The notes: generated from the letters alone by a model not told the origin. Shown: positions 1-7,545, numbered from the stretch's first letter. The stretch: 9,448 bases of DNA from Clostridiales bacterium (GCA_031255355.1 JAIRSR010000214.1:1-9448), one strand, 5' to 3'. A program made the numbers and translations.

Positions 1-1812
1 GGTTTCAGCACTTACGCGGCGGCGATTGCACAACCTGTTTACGGCAGCACAATTGTCAATAACAGCGCGGTGTTTGACGCGACCTATCCCACTTTGAGAT
101 CGCCGAATATCGTTTCTAATATCGCGGCTTACTTTACGGAATACCCCGACGCGACCGATATTATTATCAGAGTGAGGGCAAGTTCCACATCGGTAGACAG
201 CATTATCAGGTTTATCAACTCAATGCCTAACGACGCGGTAAGACCGCGCCTCAGTCTTAGTTTGGAGGACATCGCGCGAACGGTTGAAAATCTTGATATT
301 ACAGTCGGCACACCCGCTAACAGGATAAGCGCAACAGCGGACAACACCTACAGCAATGACGTTATGGATTTGAGTTTCACCTCAAACGGCGCACAGGCGC
401 AGATTAACGGCGTGTTGTGCGGAAACGGAAGTACCGCGCTTAATATTTTGATGCCGTATATTGCGGGGAACGACGGCGATTACAGCGTCCGTGCCGTTGT
501 CAAAAACGCTAACGGTACGGTAAAAGCGGACGAAACCTTTAACGGTTTGCACTTCTTTGTAAACAATGTTTATTTTGACAGCCGCGGCGGTACCGCCGTA
601 TCTGCCGTTACCAGCGTCGCTAACGGCGGGTTGATTGCGGAGCCGACCCCGCCCGAAAAGCAGTATTGTGAGTTTGTCGGTTGGTACAAGGAGCCGGCAC
701 TTATGAATCCGTGGGAGTTTGATACCGATACCGTAACGGGGAATATCACGCTTTACGCGAAGTGGTATTCGGCTTCGGCGGAAGCGGACGGCAGCAAGAT
801 GATCACCGCGCCCTCGTTGGACGCGTTTACCCGCGCGGATGGCTCGACTGACGTTCGTGACGGCAATTACTACAAAACCAGCGCCGCCGCGTTTGACGAC
901 CAGACCGCCAATCCGAACATAGAAAAACTTTTAGCGGGCGCGGATAATAACGGCGTGTACCGTGAAACATTTTTGCGGTATGATTTGGAATCCGTCGATA
1001 TTGACGCGATTTTGAATACCAAAGGGTTAAGGAAATCGAACAGGGTGATTCTTTCCCTGTATTTGGCGGAAAATCTGGGGGGAACGAACCCCAAGACCAT
1101 ATCCGCGTATTTGATTCCGTCAAATAAAACCTACGCGCTAAACCGCAATTATCCAAAAAAGTCTGTGGGAACAGGCAGTGTCAATCTGATGACTCCGTCT
1201 AACGGCTTCGCCGCGTATGACGCTTTTACAGAGGGGATAACCGTGCGGGAAGGTTTGAGGAATACGCCCCCCGCCGCGTCAATCACTATCGAGGGGAACG
1301 GCGACGTTGGCAATTATTTTGATTTTGATATTACCGACGCGTTAAAAGCCTATTTTACAGAGAATCCGCAGGCGGCGAATTTCGGGCTTGTGCTGACCAA
1401 TATTGTAGGGAATAATTATATGGTGTCTTTCTCCTCGTCGCGCGGAGAGAACCCGCCGAAACTCTACCTTCCCCCGATGCTTGATTACGACCCCGAAATC
1501 CCCGTAGACCAAAACGGCGACGCGGTTACGCTGGCGAACATAGGCGGCGCGACGGAACTTGTGCTTCGGGATCTTGATAACACCGTAGTGACCGAACCGG
1601 GCGCACACGCGTTCGCGGCGTTCTATGCCGCAAACGGCAAACTGCTGACGGTGCTTTCCATACCCGCCGCTTCGTGGACGGTGACGGACGCGTCAGTGAC
1701 GCTGAACCTTAACGCTTCGCCGTCGGTGCAGGGCGCGGCTTCGGCAAAGTTAATCCTGTTGAGCGCGGCTGATACGCTGATGCCAATCAAACCGGCGTAC
1801 ATCATACAATAA
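1..1812 (+). CDS. Modular extracellular protein with InlB B-repeat and DNRLRE/CBM96-like domains, C-terminal part (5' end outside window)
   Basis: The frame is open from base 1 with no stop, so the true start lies upstream; the first possible start in the window (GTG at 70) has no ribosome binding site and is probably internal. 603 residues are visible. In order: residues 34-90 look like the end of a first DNRLRE-type beta domain (motif AYFTEYPDA, then RPRLSL); residues 91-188 are an Ig-like stretch; residues 190-255 are a clear Listeria-Bacteroides (Flg_new/InlB B) repeat, with F-D-S-R-G-G, then F-V-G-W-Y near the middle and L-Y-A-K-W at the end; residues about 268-490 are a DNRLRE/CBM96-like domain (DVRDGNYY, ETFLRYDL, AYFTENPQA, and SSSRGENPPKLYL at its end); residues about 495-603 are a Thr/Ala-rich beta domain ending in LMPIKPAYIIQ, similar in style to the C-terminal Ig-like domains of large Firmicute secreted proteins. 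No LPXTG or SLH anchor is visible at the C-terminus. Such proteins are secreted and bind or attack polysaccharide; any catalytic domain would be in the missing part. The domain calls are from motif recognition; the carbohydrate role is inferred. Confidence 0.88.
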   Translation, partial: GFSTYAAAIAQPVYGSTIVNNSAVFDATYPTLRSPNIVSNIAAYFTEYPDATDIIIRVRASSTSVDSIIRFINSMPNDAVRPRLSLSLEDIARTVENLDITVGTPANRISATADNTYSNDVMDLSFTSNGAQAQINGVLCGNGSTALNILMPYIAGNDGDYSVRAVVKNANGTVKADETFNGLHFFVNNVYFDSRGGTAVSAVTSVANGGLIAEPTPPEKQYCEFVGWYKEPALMNPWEFDTDTVTGNITLYAKWYSASAEADGSKMITAPSLDAFTRADGSTDVRDGNYYKTSAAAFDDQTANPNIEKLLAGADNNGVYRETFLRYDLESVDIDAILNTKGLRKSNRVILSLYLAENLGGTNPKTISAYLIPSNKTYALNRNYPKKSVGTGSVNLMTPSNGFAAYDAFTEGITVREGLRNTPPAASITIEGNGDVGNYFDFDITDALKAYFTENPQAANFGLVLTNIVGNNYMVSFSSSRGENPPKLYLPPMLDYDPEIPVDQNGDAVTLANIGGATELVLRDLDNTVVTEPGAHAFAAFYAANGKLLTVLSIPAASWTVTDASVTLNLNASPSVQGAASAKLILLSAADTLMPIKPAYIIQ

Positions 1813-1826
1813 TACTAATTCTGAAA

Positions 1827-1881
1827 ACGCCGCCCTCCGGCGTGCGCAAGGGAACCGCGCCGGGGGAAGCGGCGGGCTTTT
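1827..1881 (+). terminator. GC-rich hairpins between the surface protein gene and the HAD gene, possible weak terminator
   Basis: After the stop at 1812 there is a perfect 6-bp hairpin, ACGCCG (1827-1832) with CGGCGT (1838-1843) around a 5-base loop. A second 5-bp stem, CGCCG (1858-1862) with CGGCG (1870-1874), is followed four bases later by TTTT (1878-1881). The first arm could also pair with 1869-1874, so the structures are mutually exclusive. The T-run is short, so termination would be weak or partial. In G+C-rich DNA small stems of this kind also arise by chance. I see no convincing -35/-10 promoter pair in 1813-1901. Confidence 0.25.
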
Positions 1882-1901
1882 AGGCGGGAGTGAGGACAGT
1901 G

Positions 1902-2879
1902 ATGACATTCCCCGATTTCGGGAGTTTTGAGGACGATTGCGGCTTGATCCCCGCGAACCAAAGCGGGGACGGACGCTTTACCGTCGGCGGGGACGGCGTG
2001 ACGGCGATTGCCGCCACAGGGGATAAAAAAGTAGAGTTTATCGGCTTCGCGTCGCATACTATGGCGCGGGTAAACTCTCAAATGGGGTACCCCGCATATT
2101 ATCCCGTTCACCCCGCCGCGCTGCGCAAACCCGTTGAGGCGGTGCTGATGGATTTGGACGGCACCAGCGTGCGGAGTGAGGAATTTTGGATATGGATTAT
2201 AGAATTGACGGTGAAAAGTCTGACGGAAAACGCGCGGTTCTCGCTTGAGGACAGCGATTTGCCTTTTGTTTCGGGGCATAGCGTTTCGGAACATTTGCGG
2301 TACTGTATCGGCAAATACTGCCCGGAACAAACGGTGGAGCGGGCGCGGGAGTTTTACTTCCGGCATACCCGCCGCGAAATGAAAAAAATCACGGAGGGTA
2401 CGGGACGCGCGGACGCGTTCACCCCCGCGCCGGGTCTGAAAGACTTCCTTTACGGACTGAAATCCAAGGGGATCAAAATCGGGTTGGTCACCTCCGGGCT
2501 GTTTGAAAAGGCGTGGCCGGAAATACTTTCCGCGTTCCGCACACTGCACATGGGCGACCCGCTGGAGTTTTACGATACCGTAATTTCCGCGGGACACCCG
2601 CTGCAAAAGGGCGGCGCGGGGACGCTGGGGGAACTTTCGCCCAAGCCGCACCCGTGGCTGTACGCGGAGGCGTTTCGCGTCGGTCTGGGTATGGACTTCG
2701 CGCGGAGAAACCACGCGCTGGGCATCGAGGACAGCGCGGCGGGGGTTTGCTCTATACGCTTGGCGGGGATTCCGACGGCGGGGATCAGCGGGGGCAATAT
2801 TGAAAAAAGCGGGGCGAAATGCCTTTGTAATTTTTATCGTAGGGATTTATCGGAAATTTTCAAACTGATTGAGGAGTAA
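1902..2879 (+). CDS. HAD-superfamily hydrolase, beta-phosphoglucomutase/phosphatase-like, with N-terminal extension
   Basis: Predicted cytoplasmic phosphohydrolase or phosphosugar mutase of 325 residues. All four HAD motifs are present: motif I D84-L-D86-G-T (nucleophile D84, acid/base D86), motif II V-T197-S-G, motif III K248 in SPKPHP, and motif IV G-I-E276-D277-S. The stretch of about 110 residues between motifs I and II fits a helical C1 cap, as in beta-phosphoglucomutase and related sugar-phosphate phosphatases. Residues 1-80 precede the HAD core and are not part of a standard HAD fold; they are rich in Gly, Asp and aromatics. I chose the ATG at 1902 because GTGAGG (1890-1895) lies six bases ahead of it; an in-frame GTG at 1890 would add four residues but its only SD-like sequence is too close. 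The gene ends four bases before the GH38 gene, and its last codons carry that gene's ribosome binding site, so the two are probably translationally coupled. The substrate cannot be read from sequence; a sugar phosphate from the linked glycoside pathway is an inference. Confidence 0.92.
   Translation: MTFPDFGSFEDDCGLIPANQSGDGRFTVGGDGVTAIAATGDKKVEFIGFASHTMARVNSQMGYPAYYPVHPAALRKPVEAVLMDLDGTSVRSEEFWIWIIELTVKSLTENARFSLEDSDLPFVSGHSVSEHLRYCIGKYCPEQTVERAREFYFRHTRREMKKITEGTGRADAFTPAPGLKDFLYGLKSKGIKIGLVTSGLFEKAWPEILSAFRTLHMGDPLEFYDTVISAGHPLQKGGAGTLGELSPKPHPWLYAEAFRVGLGMDFARRNHALGIEDSAAGVCSIRLAGIPTAGISGGNIEKSGAKCLCNFYRRDLSEIFKLIEE
2871..2876 (+). promoter_or_regulatory. Ribosome binding site that sets the GH38 start
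   Basis: GAGGAG lies seven bases before the ATG at 2884 and overlaps the final Glu codons of the HAD gene. It argues for the ATG over the in-frame TTG at 2869, which would place the SD inside the GH38 coding region and overlap the HAD stop. Confidence 0.8.
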
Positions 2880-2883
2880 TGTT

Positions 2884-5682
2884 ATGGCAAAAGTAATGCA
2901 CGTGACGTCCAATACACATTGGGACAGGGAACACAGACACGCCTTTCAGGAAACGCGCTTAATGCTTGTGCGACTGATGGATCGGTTGATTGAACTTATG
3001 GAAAACGACGCGGACTTCAAATTTTACACGCTGGACGGGCAGTCGATTATGCTGCACGATTATTTAGAGGCGCGTCCCCGCATGAAAGAGCGGTTGGCGA
3101 AACTCATCAAGGACGGACGTATTTTGATCGGGCCGTGGTATTCGCTTGCGGATTGTTTTTCCGTCAACCCGGAATCTATCGTGCGGAACTTGCTGATGGG
3201 GCGTGAGGTATGCGCGGAGTACGGCGGGGCGATGCAAGTTGGGTATTCCATTTTTTCTTTCGGGCAAATGGCGCAGTTGCCGCAGGTGTACAGCGGCTTC
3301 GGCATACACGATATTGTGTTTTACAAGGGCGCGTCCGAAAAGGTAACGCCGAAAAGTGAGTTTTTATGGTTGTCGCCCGACGGTACCGAGGCGTTCGCGA
3401 CGCGGTTGGGCAAGGAAAAACGCTGGAATTTCTTCGCTTGCTTTTCCATACCCGTGATTCTGGGCGGGAGTATGCTGCGCCCGGGCTGGAAATCGGGCTT
3501 TCAAGAGGACGTTCGGCTGTGTCATATGATTGACGAACGTTTTCGCAAGCATCACGCCGTGGAACTCGCGCCGGATATTCGGATACGGCAGGAGGAAATC
3601 GCGCGGGCGGCGCGGGACGCCGTGCAATCCGTCGAGGAGGAGAGTGCTTCCGACCATGTGTTTTTAGGCTTTGAGGGGACGGATTTCACCGCGCCGTTAA
3701 AGGAAATCCCCGAGGCGCTGCGCTTGGCGAATACGCTTTTGGCGGGGGAAGCGGAATTTATCCACTCTACCCCGACGGAGTATTTTAAGGAAGTCAAGCG
3801 GGATATCGATATGACCGCCTTGGCGCGGTACCAAGGGGAAATGCGGTTCGGGCCCGTTTCTCACGTACATTCTGAAACGATGGGTACCAACGTGGAAATC
3901 AAGCAGGCGATGTTTGAAGCGGAAAATCTGCTCATCAACTACGCGGAGCCGCTGACCTCTATGTACAAAGCGGAGGGGGGACGGTACGACAAGGATTTAT
4001 TTACCCTCGCGTGGCGGTACCTGCTGGCAAGTCAAGCGCATGATTCCGTCCACGGCGCGGGGGATCCGAAAATCAAAACGGATACGCTCAACAGGCTGGC
4101 GCAGGTGGTGGAACTCGCGGAGGGACTGACGCGGCGGGCGGTAGAGGGGTTATCCGCGATGATAGACACCGCGCCCGACAGCGGGAACGACCTTACGGCG
4201 GTGATTTTCAACACCACGCCGTATACACGCGCCGAAACGATCCGTTTGACGCTGGATTTGCCCGCCGAGGAACTTGTGGAGGAGTATTGGGTGGAGGACA
4301 TGGCGGGGAACAGGCTTCCGTGCTATCAGACGTCGCGGCAAAACTTTAACTTAGGCATGGTTCACCCGCAAAACCGGCCGAAAACGGTCTATTGTGACAG
4401 AGCGGAGGCCGATGTTTATGTAGAGGAGATTCCGCCTATGGGTTTTCGGCTGTTGAAAATCAGGCGGGTTTGCGGCAATCCCGCAGAAAATCAGCACCCG
4501 TTCCCGCAGGGCGTGTTCCCCTACGACCCGATTTTCAAGGGCGGGAACGTCATGGATAACGGTCTGATTCGTCTGACGGTCAACACGGACGGAACGGTGG
4601 ATCTTTATGATTACGAAACAAAAAGAACCTACGGACGGCTGAATTACTTCGCCGATACGGGCTGTTCCGGGGATTTTTGGGTGCATAGGGAGCCATGCTT
4701 TAACGAAACGGTGTTCTCTACAGGCGGCGGCGCGCGGATTACGGTGACGGAAAACAGCGGGCTTTCCGCAACGTGCAAGGTTAGTGTGGTGATGCGTCTG
4801 CCCGAAAAGTTGGTGGATAACCGTTCGCGGCGCGGCGGGGAGTACGCGGAGGCGGAAATCGTCAGTGAAATCACTATGCGGAAAAACGCGAAGCGGGTCG
4901 ATTTTAAGGTGTTTTTCAACAATACCCGCAAGGATCATATGCTGACGGCGGTGTTCCCGTGCGGAATCGACGCGGAGCGGTTCCAATCCGAGTGCCCGTT
5001 CGAGGTGCGGGAACGTCCTGTAGGCGGCTTCACCGACGACAACGGCAAAAAGGGGGAGGAACTGCAACGGTATTCCTTCCATAACTTCGCGGACGTAAGC
5101 GACGGAACAGCGGGGCTGGCGCTTATGACAAAGGGACTGAAAGAAATCGGCGTTACACGGGACGCGGACGGCGGCGCGGTATGGAACCTCACGCTGCTTC
5201 GCGCCGTGACCGGGACGTTCCCCGTACATCATGATTTGTTCTTGGCGTTTGACGGCGAGACCTCTCAAGCGTTGGGGGAGCATACCTTCGAGTATGCCCT
5301 GTACCCGCACGGCGGCGATTACGCGTCGGGCGGCGTAATCGAGGAATCGCGCAAGTACGCGGCGCCGCTGTTGGCGGCGGAACTCGGCAGGGGCGGGGCG
5401 GGCGTACTGCGGGATGGATATAGTTTCCTGCGCCAAAAAAATAACGCGCTGACCGTTTGCGCGGTGAAACTATCGGAGGACGAAAAGGGAATCCTCCTTC
5501 GACTGAACAATCCCGGCGGGCGGCGGGTAGAGGAAACGCTGTGCTTGTCCCGCGCGGTAAAGGCGGCGTATCTGACCAACCTCGCGGAGGACGAGCGGAT
5601 TTTGATAGGCGAAAACACGAAAAATATCACGTTCACGGCGGAGCCGTATAAAATTGTAACGGTATATTTGGAGGGGGATTGA
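2884..5682 (+). CDS. Glycoside hydrolase family 38 (alpha-mannosidase family) protein with non-canonical nucleophile site
   Basis: 932 residues, normal for bacterial GH38, with no signal peptide, so predicted cytoplasmic. Domains: N-terminal catalytic barrel (about 4-290), helical middle domain (about 295-400, including the family-like stretch VEIKQAMFEAENLL followed by AEPL), then a long C-terminal beta region (about 450-932). The zinc motifs seen are T-H12-W-D14-R-E near the N-terminus and S-Q-A-H386-D387; these match H90, D92, H471 and D472 of fly Golgi mannosidase II. The G-T-D267 motif matches the region holding the proposed acid residue. However, the usual D-x-F-G-H motif reads F124-S-F-G-Q128, so the expected nucleophile and fourth zinc ligand Asp is Phe. 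The usual Trp after the first motif is His17. There is no frameshift or internal stop, so the gene is intact. Start chosen from the GAGGAG site. It sits 4 bases after the HAD gene and 1 base before the first permease gene, which points to co-transcription and to processing of an imported substrate. Family membership is firm; classic alpha-mannosidase activity is not assured. Confidence 0.93.
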   Translation: MAKVMHVTSNTHWDREHRHAFQETRLMLVRLMDRLIELMENDADFKFYTLDGQSIMLHDYLEARPRMKERLAKLIKDGRILIGPWYSLADCFSVNPESIVRNLLMGREVCAEYGGAMQVGYSIFSFGQMAQLPQVYSGFGIHDIVFYKGASEKVTPKSEFLWLSPDGTEAFATRLGKEKRWNFFACFSIPVILGGSMLRPGWKSGFQEDVRLCHMIDERFRKHHAVELAPDIRIRQEEIARAARDAVQSVEEESASDHVFLGFEGTDFTAPLKEIPEALRLANTLLAGEAEFIHSTPTEYFKEVKRDIDMTALARYQGEMRFGPVSHVHSETMGTNVEIKQAMFEAENLLINYAEPLTSMYKAEGGRYDKDLFTLAWRYLLASQAHDSVHGAGDPKIKTDTLNRLAQVVELAEGLTRRAVEGLSAMIDTAPDSGNDLTAVIFNTTPYTRAETIRLTLDLPAEELVEEYWVEDMAGNRLPCYQTSRQNFNLGMVHPQNRPKTVYCDRAEADVYVEEIPPMGFRLLKIRRVCGNPAENQHPFPQGVFPYDPIFKGGNVMDNGLIRLTVNTDGTVDLYDYETKRTYGRLNYFADTGCSGDFWVHREPCFNETVFSTGGGARITVTENSGLSATCKVSVVMRLPEKLVDNRSRRGGEYAEAEIVSEITMRKNAKRVDFKVFFNNTRKDHMLTAVFPCGIDAERFQSECPFEVRERPVGGFTDDNGKKGEELQRYSFHNFADVSDGTAGLALMTKGLKEIGVTRDADGGAVWNLTLLRAVTGTFPVHHDLFLAFDGETSQALGEHTFEYALYPHGGDYASGGVIEESRKYAAPLLAAELGRGGAGVLRDGYSFLRQKNNALTVCAVKLSEDEKGILLRLNNPGGRRVEETLCLSRAVKAAYLTNLAEDERILIGENTKNITFTAEPYKIVTVYLEGD

Positions 5683-5683
5683 T

Positions 5684-6595
5684 ATGAACAGGACTGACTT
5701 TGTGAAAAAAGTAAGCCGTCAGCGATTTTTGCTGTTTATGATTATCCCGGGTATCGTGTATTTCGTTGTGTTTCACTACATACCGATGTACGGCGTGGTG
5801 ATTGCCTTTAAGAACTTCGACGTTTTCAGCGGCATTTGGGATAGCCCGTGGGTCGGGCTGTCGCACTTTAAGTTTTTCGCCGCGCTGCCGTACTTCTGGC
5901 AGGTGGTCGGCAATACGCTGAAAATCAGCGCGTTGAAAATTTTCACAGGCTTCCCTTGCCCGATTCTGCTCGCGCTGTTACTGAACGAACTGTACAGCCA
6001 AAAGTTCAAAAAGGTCGTGCAGACCATTTCGTATTTGCCGCATTTTTTGTCGTGGATTGTCATTTCGGGCGTCATCTTTCAGTTGCTGTCCATTTCCTAC
6101 GGCTTTTACGGCTACATCTGCGCGGCGTTCGGCCGGGAACCGTCCGTCATACTCAGCACCAAGAGCGGGTTTATGTCGGTTTTGATTACCTCGAATATCT
6201 GGAAAGAAATCGGCTACGGAAGCATTATTTATCTGGCGAGTATCGCGGGAATCAGCCCCGAACTTTACGAATCGGCGGTTATTGACGGCGCGGGACGGTT
6301 CAAGCAGTGCCTGTATATCACGCTGCCGTCCCTGTCGAATATCATCGCCGTCATGCTCGTGCTGGCGATGGGCGGGTTGCTCAGCGGAAGTTTCGATCAG
6401 ATTTTTAATTTGCAAAACGCCGTGATTCTGCCCTACTTCGACACCATTGACACCTACGTCTACAGAATGGGTATCCAACAGTTTCAGTACAGTTTTTCCG
6501 CCGCCGTGGGGCTTGCGCGGAGTATTATCGGCATTATCTTGGTGCTCAGTTGCAATTGGGTCGTAGGCAAATTCGCCAACTACACTGTTTTTTAG
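5684..6595 (+). CDS. ABC carbohydrate transporter permease, LplB type (CUT1-like)
   Basis: 303-residue inner-membrane protein, half of the transmembrane channel of a sugar importer. About six membrane segments are visible (roughly residues 15-36, 75-100, 112-132, 166-190, 217-235 and 270-292). The LplB-like sequence LPHFLSW precedes the third segment's core. The cytoplasmic EAA loop, which contacts the ATPase, reads E196-S-A-V-I-D-G202 and ends I-T-L-P215. The start ATG has GGAGGGGG (5670-5677) six bases ahead of it and lies one base after the GH38 stop, indicating coupled translation. It pairs with the next gene's product. LplB-family systems in Firmicutes import oligosaccharides or glycosides; the substrate here is inferred from the linked GH38 gene only. 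Confidence 0.95.
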   Translation: MNRTDFVKKVSRQRFLLFMIIPGIVYFVVFHYIPMYGVVIAFKNFDVFSGIWDSPWVGLSHFKFFAALPYFWQVVGNTLKISALKIFTGFPCPILLALLLNELYSQKFKKVVQTISYLPHFLSWIVISGVIFQLLSISYGFYGYICAAFGREPSVILSTKSGFMSVLITSNIWKEIGYGSIIYLASIAGISPELYESAVIDGAGRFKQCLYITLPSLSNIIAVMLVLAMGGLLSGSFDQIFNLQNAVILPYFDTIDTYVYRMGIQQFQYSFSAAVGLARSIIGIILVLSCNWVVGKFANYTVF

Positions 6596-6600
6596 GAGGG
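6594..6600 (+). promoter_or_regulatory. Ribosome binding site overlapping a stop codon, sets a GTG start
   Basis: AGGAGGG starts within the TAG stop (6593-6595) of the first permease gene and lies five bases before the GTG at 6606. It supports GTG as the real start of the second permease and coupled translation of the pair. Confidence 0.8.
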
Positions 6601-6605
6601 ATCGC

Positions 6606-7487
6606 GTGATTAGAAGCAAGGGCGCGAGGATTTTTAACGTATGCAACATGATTTTGCTAAGCCTGCTGTCACTGACTATCGTATTCCCTTTTTGGCAGCA
6701 AATCGTCATATCCGTCAGCCCGCCGTCCGAGGCGAGTACCGTCAATCTGCACCTGTTCACCCTCCGGCCTACGCTGGACGCGTATAAGGATATTTTGCGC
6801 TCCGGCGTACTGCTGGAAGCCTACGCGTGGACGATCATGAAAACGGCGGTCGGCACGTTTCTTTCGGTCATTGTGTCTACTATGCTGGCATATCCCTTGT
6901 CCAAGAAGTATTTGATCTTCCGCAAGGGGTGGATGGGCTTTATTATCTTTACCATGTTTTTCGGCGGCGGGTTGATTCCCACTTTTCTGCTCGTGCGGGA
7001 TCTCCGTTTGATGAATACGATTTGGGCGTTGATTTTGCCCGGCTTGTGCAGCGCGTACACGGTGGTGATTATCCGCAACTTCTTTATGTCGCTGCCGGTG
7101 GAGTTGGAGGAAGCGGCGTATATCGACGGCGCGAATGAGGTCATGGTGTTTTTCCGCATCGTCCTGCCGCTGTCCATGCCGATTATCGCCACAGTTTCGC
7201 TGTGGAGCATTGTCGGTTCGTGGAACGCTTGGTTTGACGCGTTGATTTACTTGAACGACAATAAAATCAAGATTTTGCAGATTGTTTTACGCAAAACCAT
7301 TCAAGAGGCGGTAAATTCCTCGGACGTTTTATCCGTGTATGAGGAGGTCGCGACGGGCAGGCAGTACACCCGCGAGTCGCTGCAAGCGGCGACGCTGATG
7401 GCGGTCACTTTGCCGGTGCTGATTACCTACCCCTTTTTGCAAAAGTATTTCGTAAAGGGAATCATGATAGGTTCGGTAAAGGGGTAG
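6606..7487 (+). CDS. ABC carbohydrate transporter permease, YtcP/LplC type (CUT1-like)
   Basis: 293-residue inner-membrane protein, the second half of the sugar channel. Six hydrophobic segments are visible, the first at about residues 10-36. The EAA loop reads E168-E-A-A-Y-I-D-G175 and ends I-V-L-P188, closer to consensus than the loop of its partner. The stretch MFFGGGLIPTFLL in the third segment and the C-terminal tail QKYFVKGIMIGSVKG are hallmarks of the YtcP/LplC group. It starts with GTG, ten bases after the partner's stop, with a good Shine-Dalgarno site. No ATPase gene follows; systems of this group commonly rely on a shared MsmX-like ATPase encoded elsewhere (established for several Firmicutes, inferred here). 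Confidence 0.95.
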   Translation: MIRSKGARIFNVCNMILLSLLSLTIVFPFWQQIVISVSPPSEASTVNLHLFTLRPTLDAYKDILRSGVLLEAYAWTIMKTAVGTFLSVIVSTMLAYPLSKKYLIFRKGWMGFIIFTMFFGGGLIPTFLLVRDLRLMNTIWALILPGLCSAYTVVIIRNFFMSLPVELEEAAYIDGANEVMVFFRIVLPLSMPIIATVSLWSIVGSWNAWFDALIYLNDNKIKILQIVLRKTIQEAVNSSDVLSVYEEVATGRQYTRESLQAATLMAVTLPVLITYPFLQKYFVKGIMIGSVKG

Positions 7488-7531
7488 GGTTTGTCTGAAC
7501 CATCGGCGCGGACAGGCTCTGAAAAATTGGA

Positions 7532-7537
7532 AGGAGG
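7532..7537 (+). promoter_or_regulatory. Strong ribosome binding site of the binding-protein gene
   Basis: A perfect AGGAGG lies eight bases before the ATG at 7546. The 58-base gap before this gene is the longest within the unit. It holds only a 4-bp stem (GGTT/AACC around 7488-7501) and no terminator or convincing promoter. A strong site fits the high amount of binding protein needed relative to permeases. Confidence 0.7.
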
Positions 7538-7545
7538 GGATACTG

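Noticed and set aside
70..72. GTG as the start of the surface protein
   Set aside because: The same frame is open back to base 1 with continuous protein-like sequence, and there is no Shine-Dalgarno site before it; the gene is cut by the window edge.
1815..2714. 299-codon open frame on the - strand opposite the HAD gene
   Set aside because: Same kind of artefact: basic, low-information translation, and the + strand frame carries all four HAD motifs.
4351..5436. 361-codon open frame on the - strand inside the GH38 gene
   Set aside because: Its product is rich in Arg, His and Pro without any domain pattern, it has no ribosome binding site, and it lies wholly opposite a well-supported gene. 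Strong codon bias (GCG, GGC/GGG, CGG) in the real gene removes stops from the opposite strand.
2884..5682. GH38 gene as a pseudogene because of the missing Asp
   Set aside because: The frame is intact over 932 codons, keeps the other metal-binding motifs and a good ribosome binding site, and is coupled to intact neighbours, so divergence is more likely than decay.
5978..6760. 260-codon - strand frame across the two permease genes
   Set aside because: It spans the junction of two clear membrane protein genes and has no recognisable motif; the hydrophilic translation is the expected complement of hydrophobic codons.
7510..7519. GACAGGCTCT occurring also at 9348-9357
   Set aside because: Many ten-base pairs of matches are expected by chance in 9.4 kb; the flanks do not match, and there is no sign of an inserted element between them.
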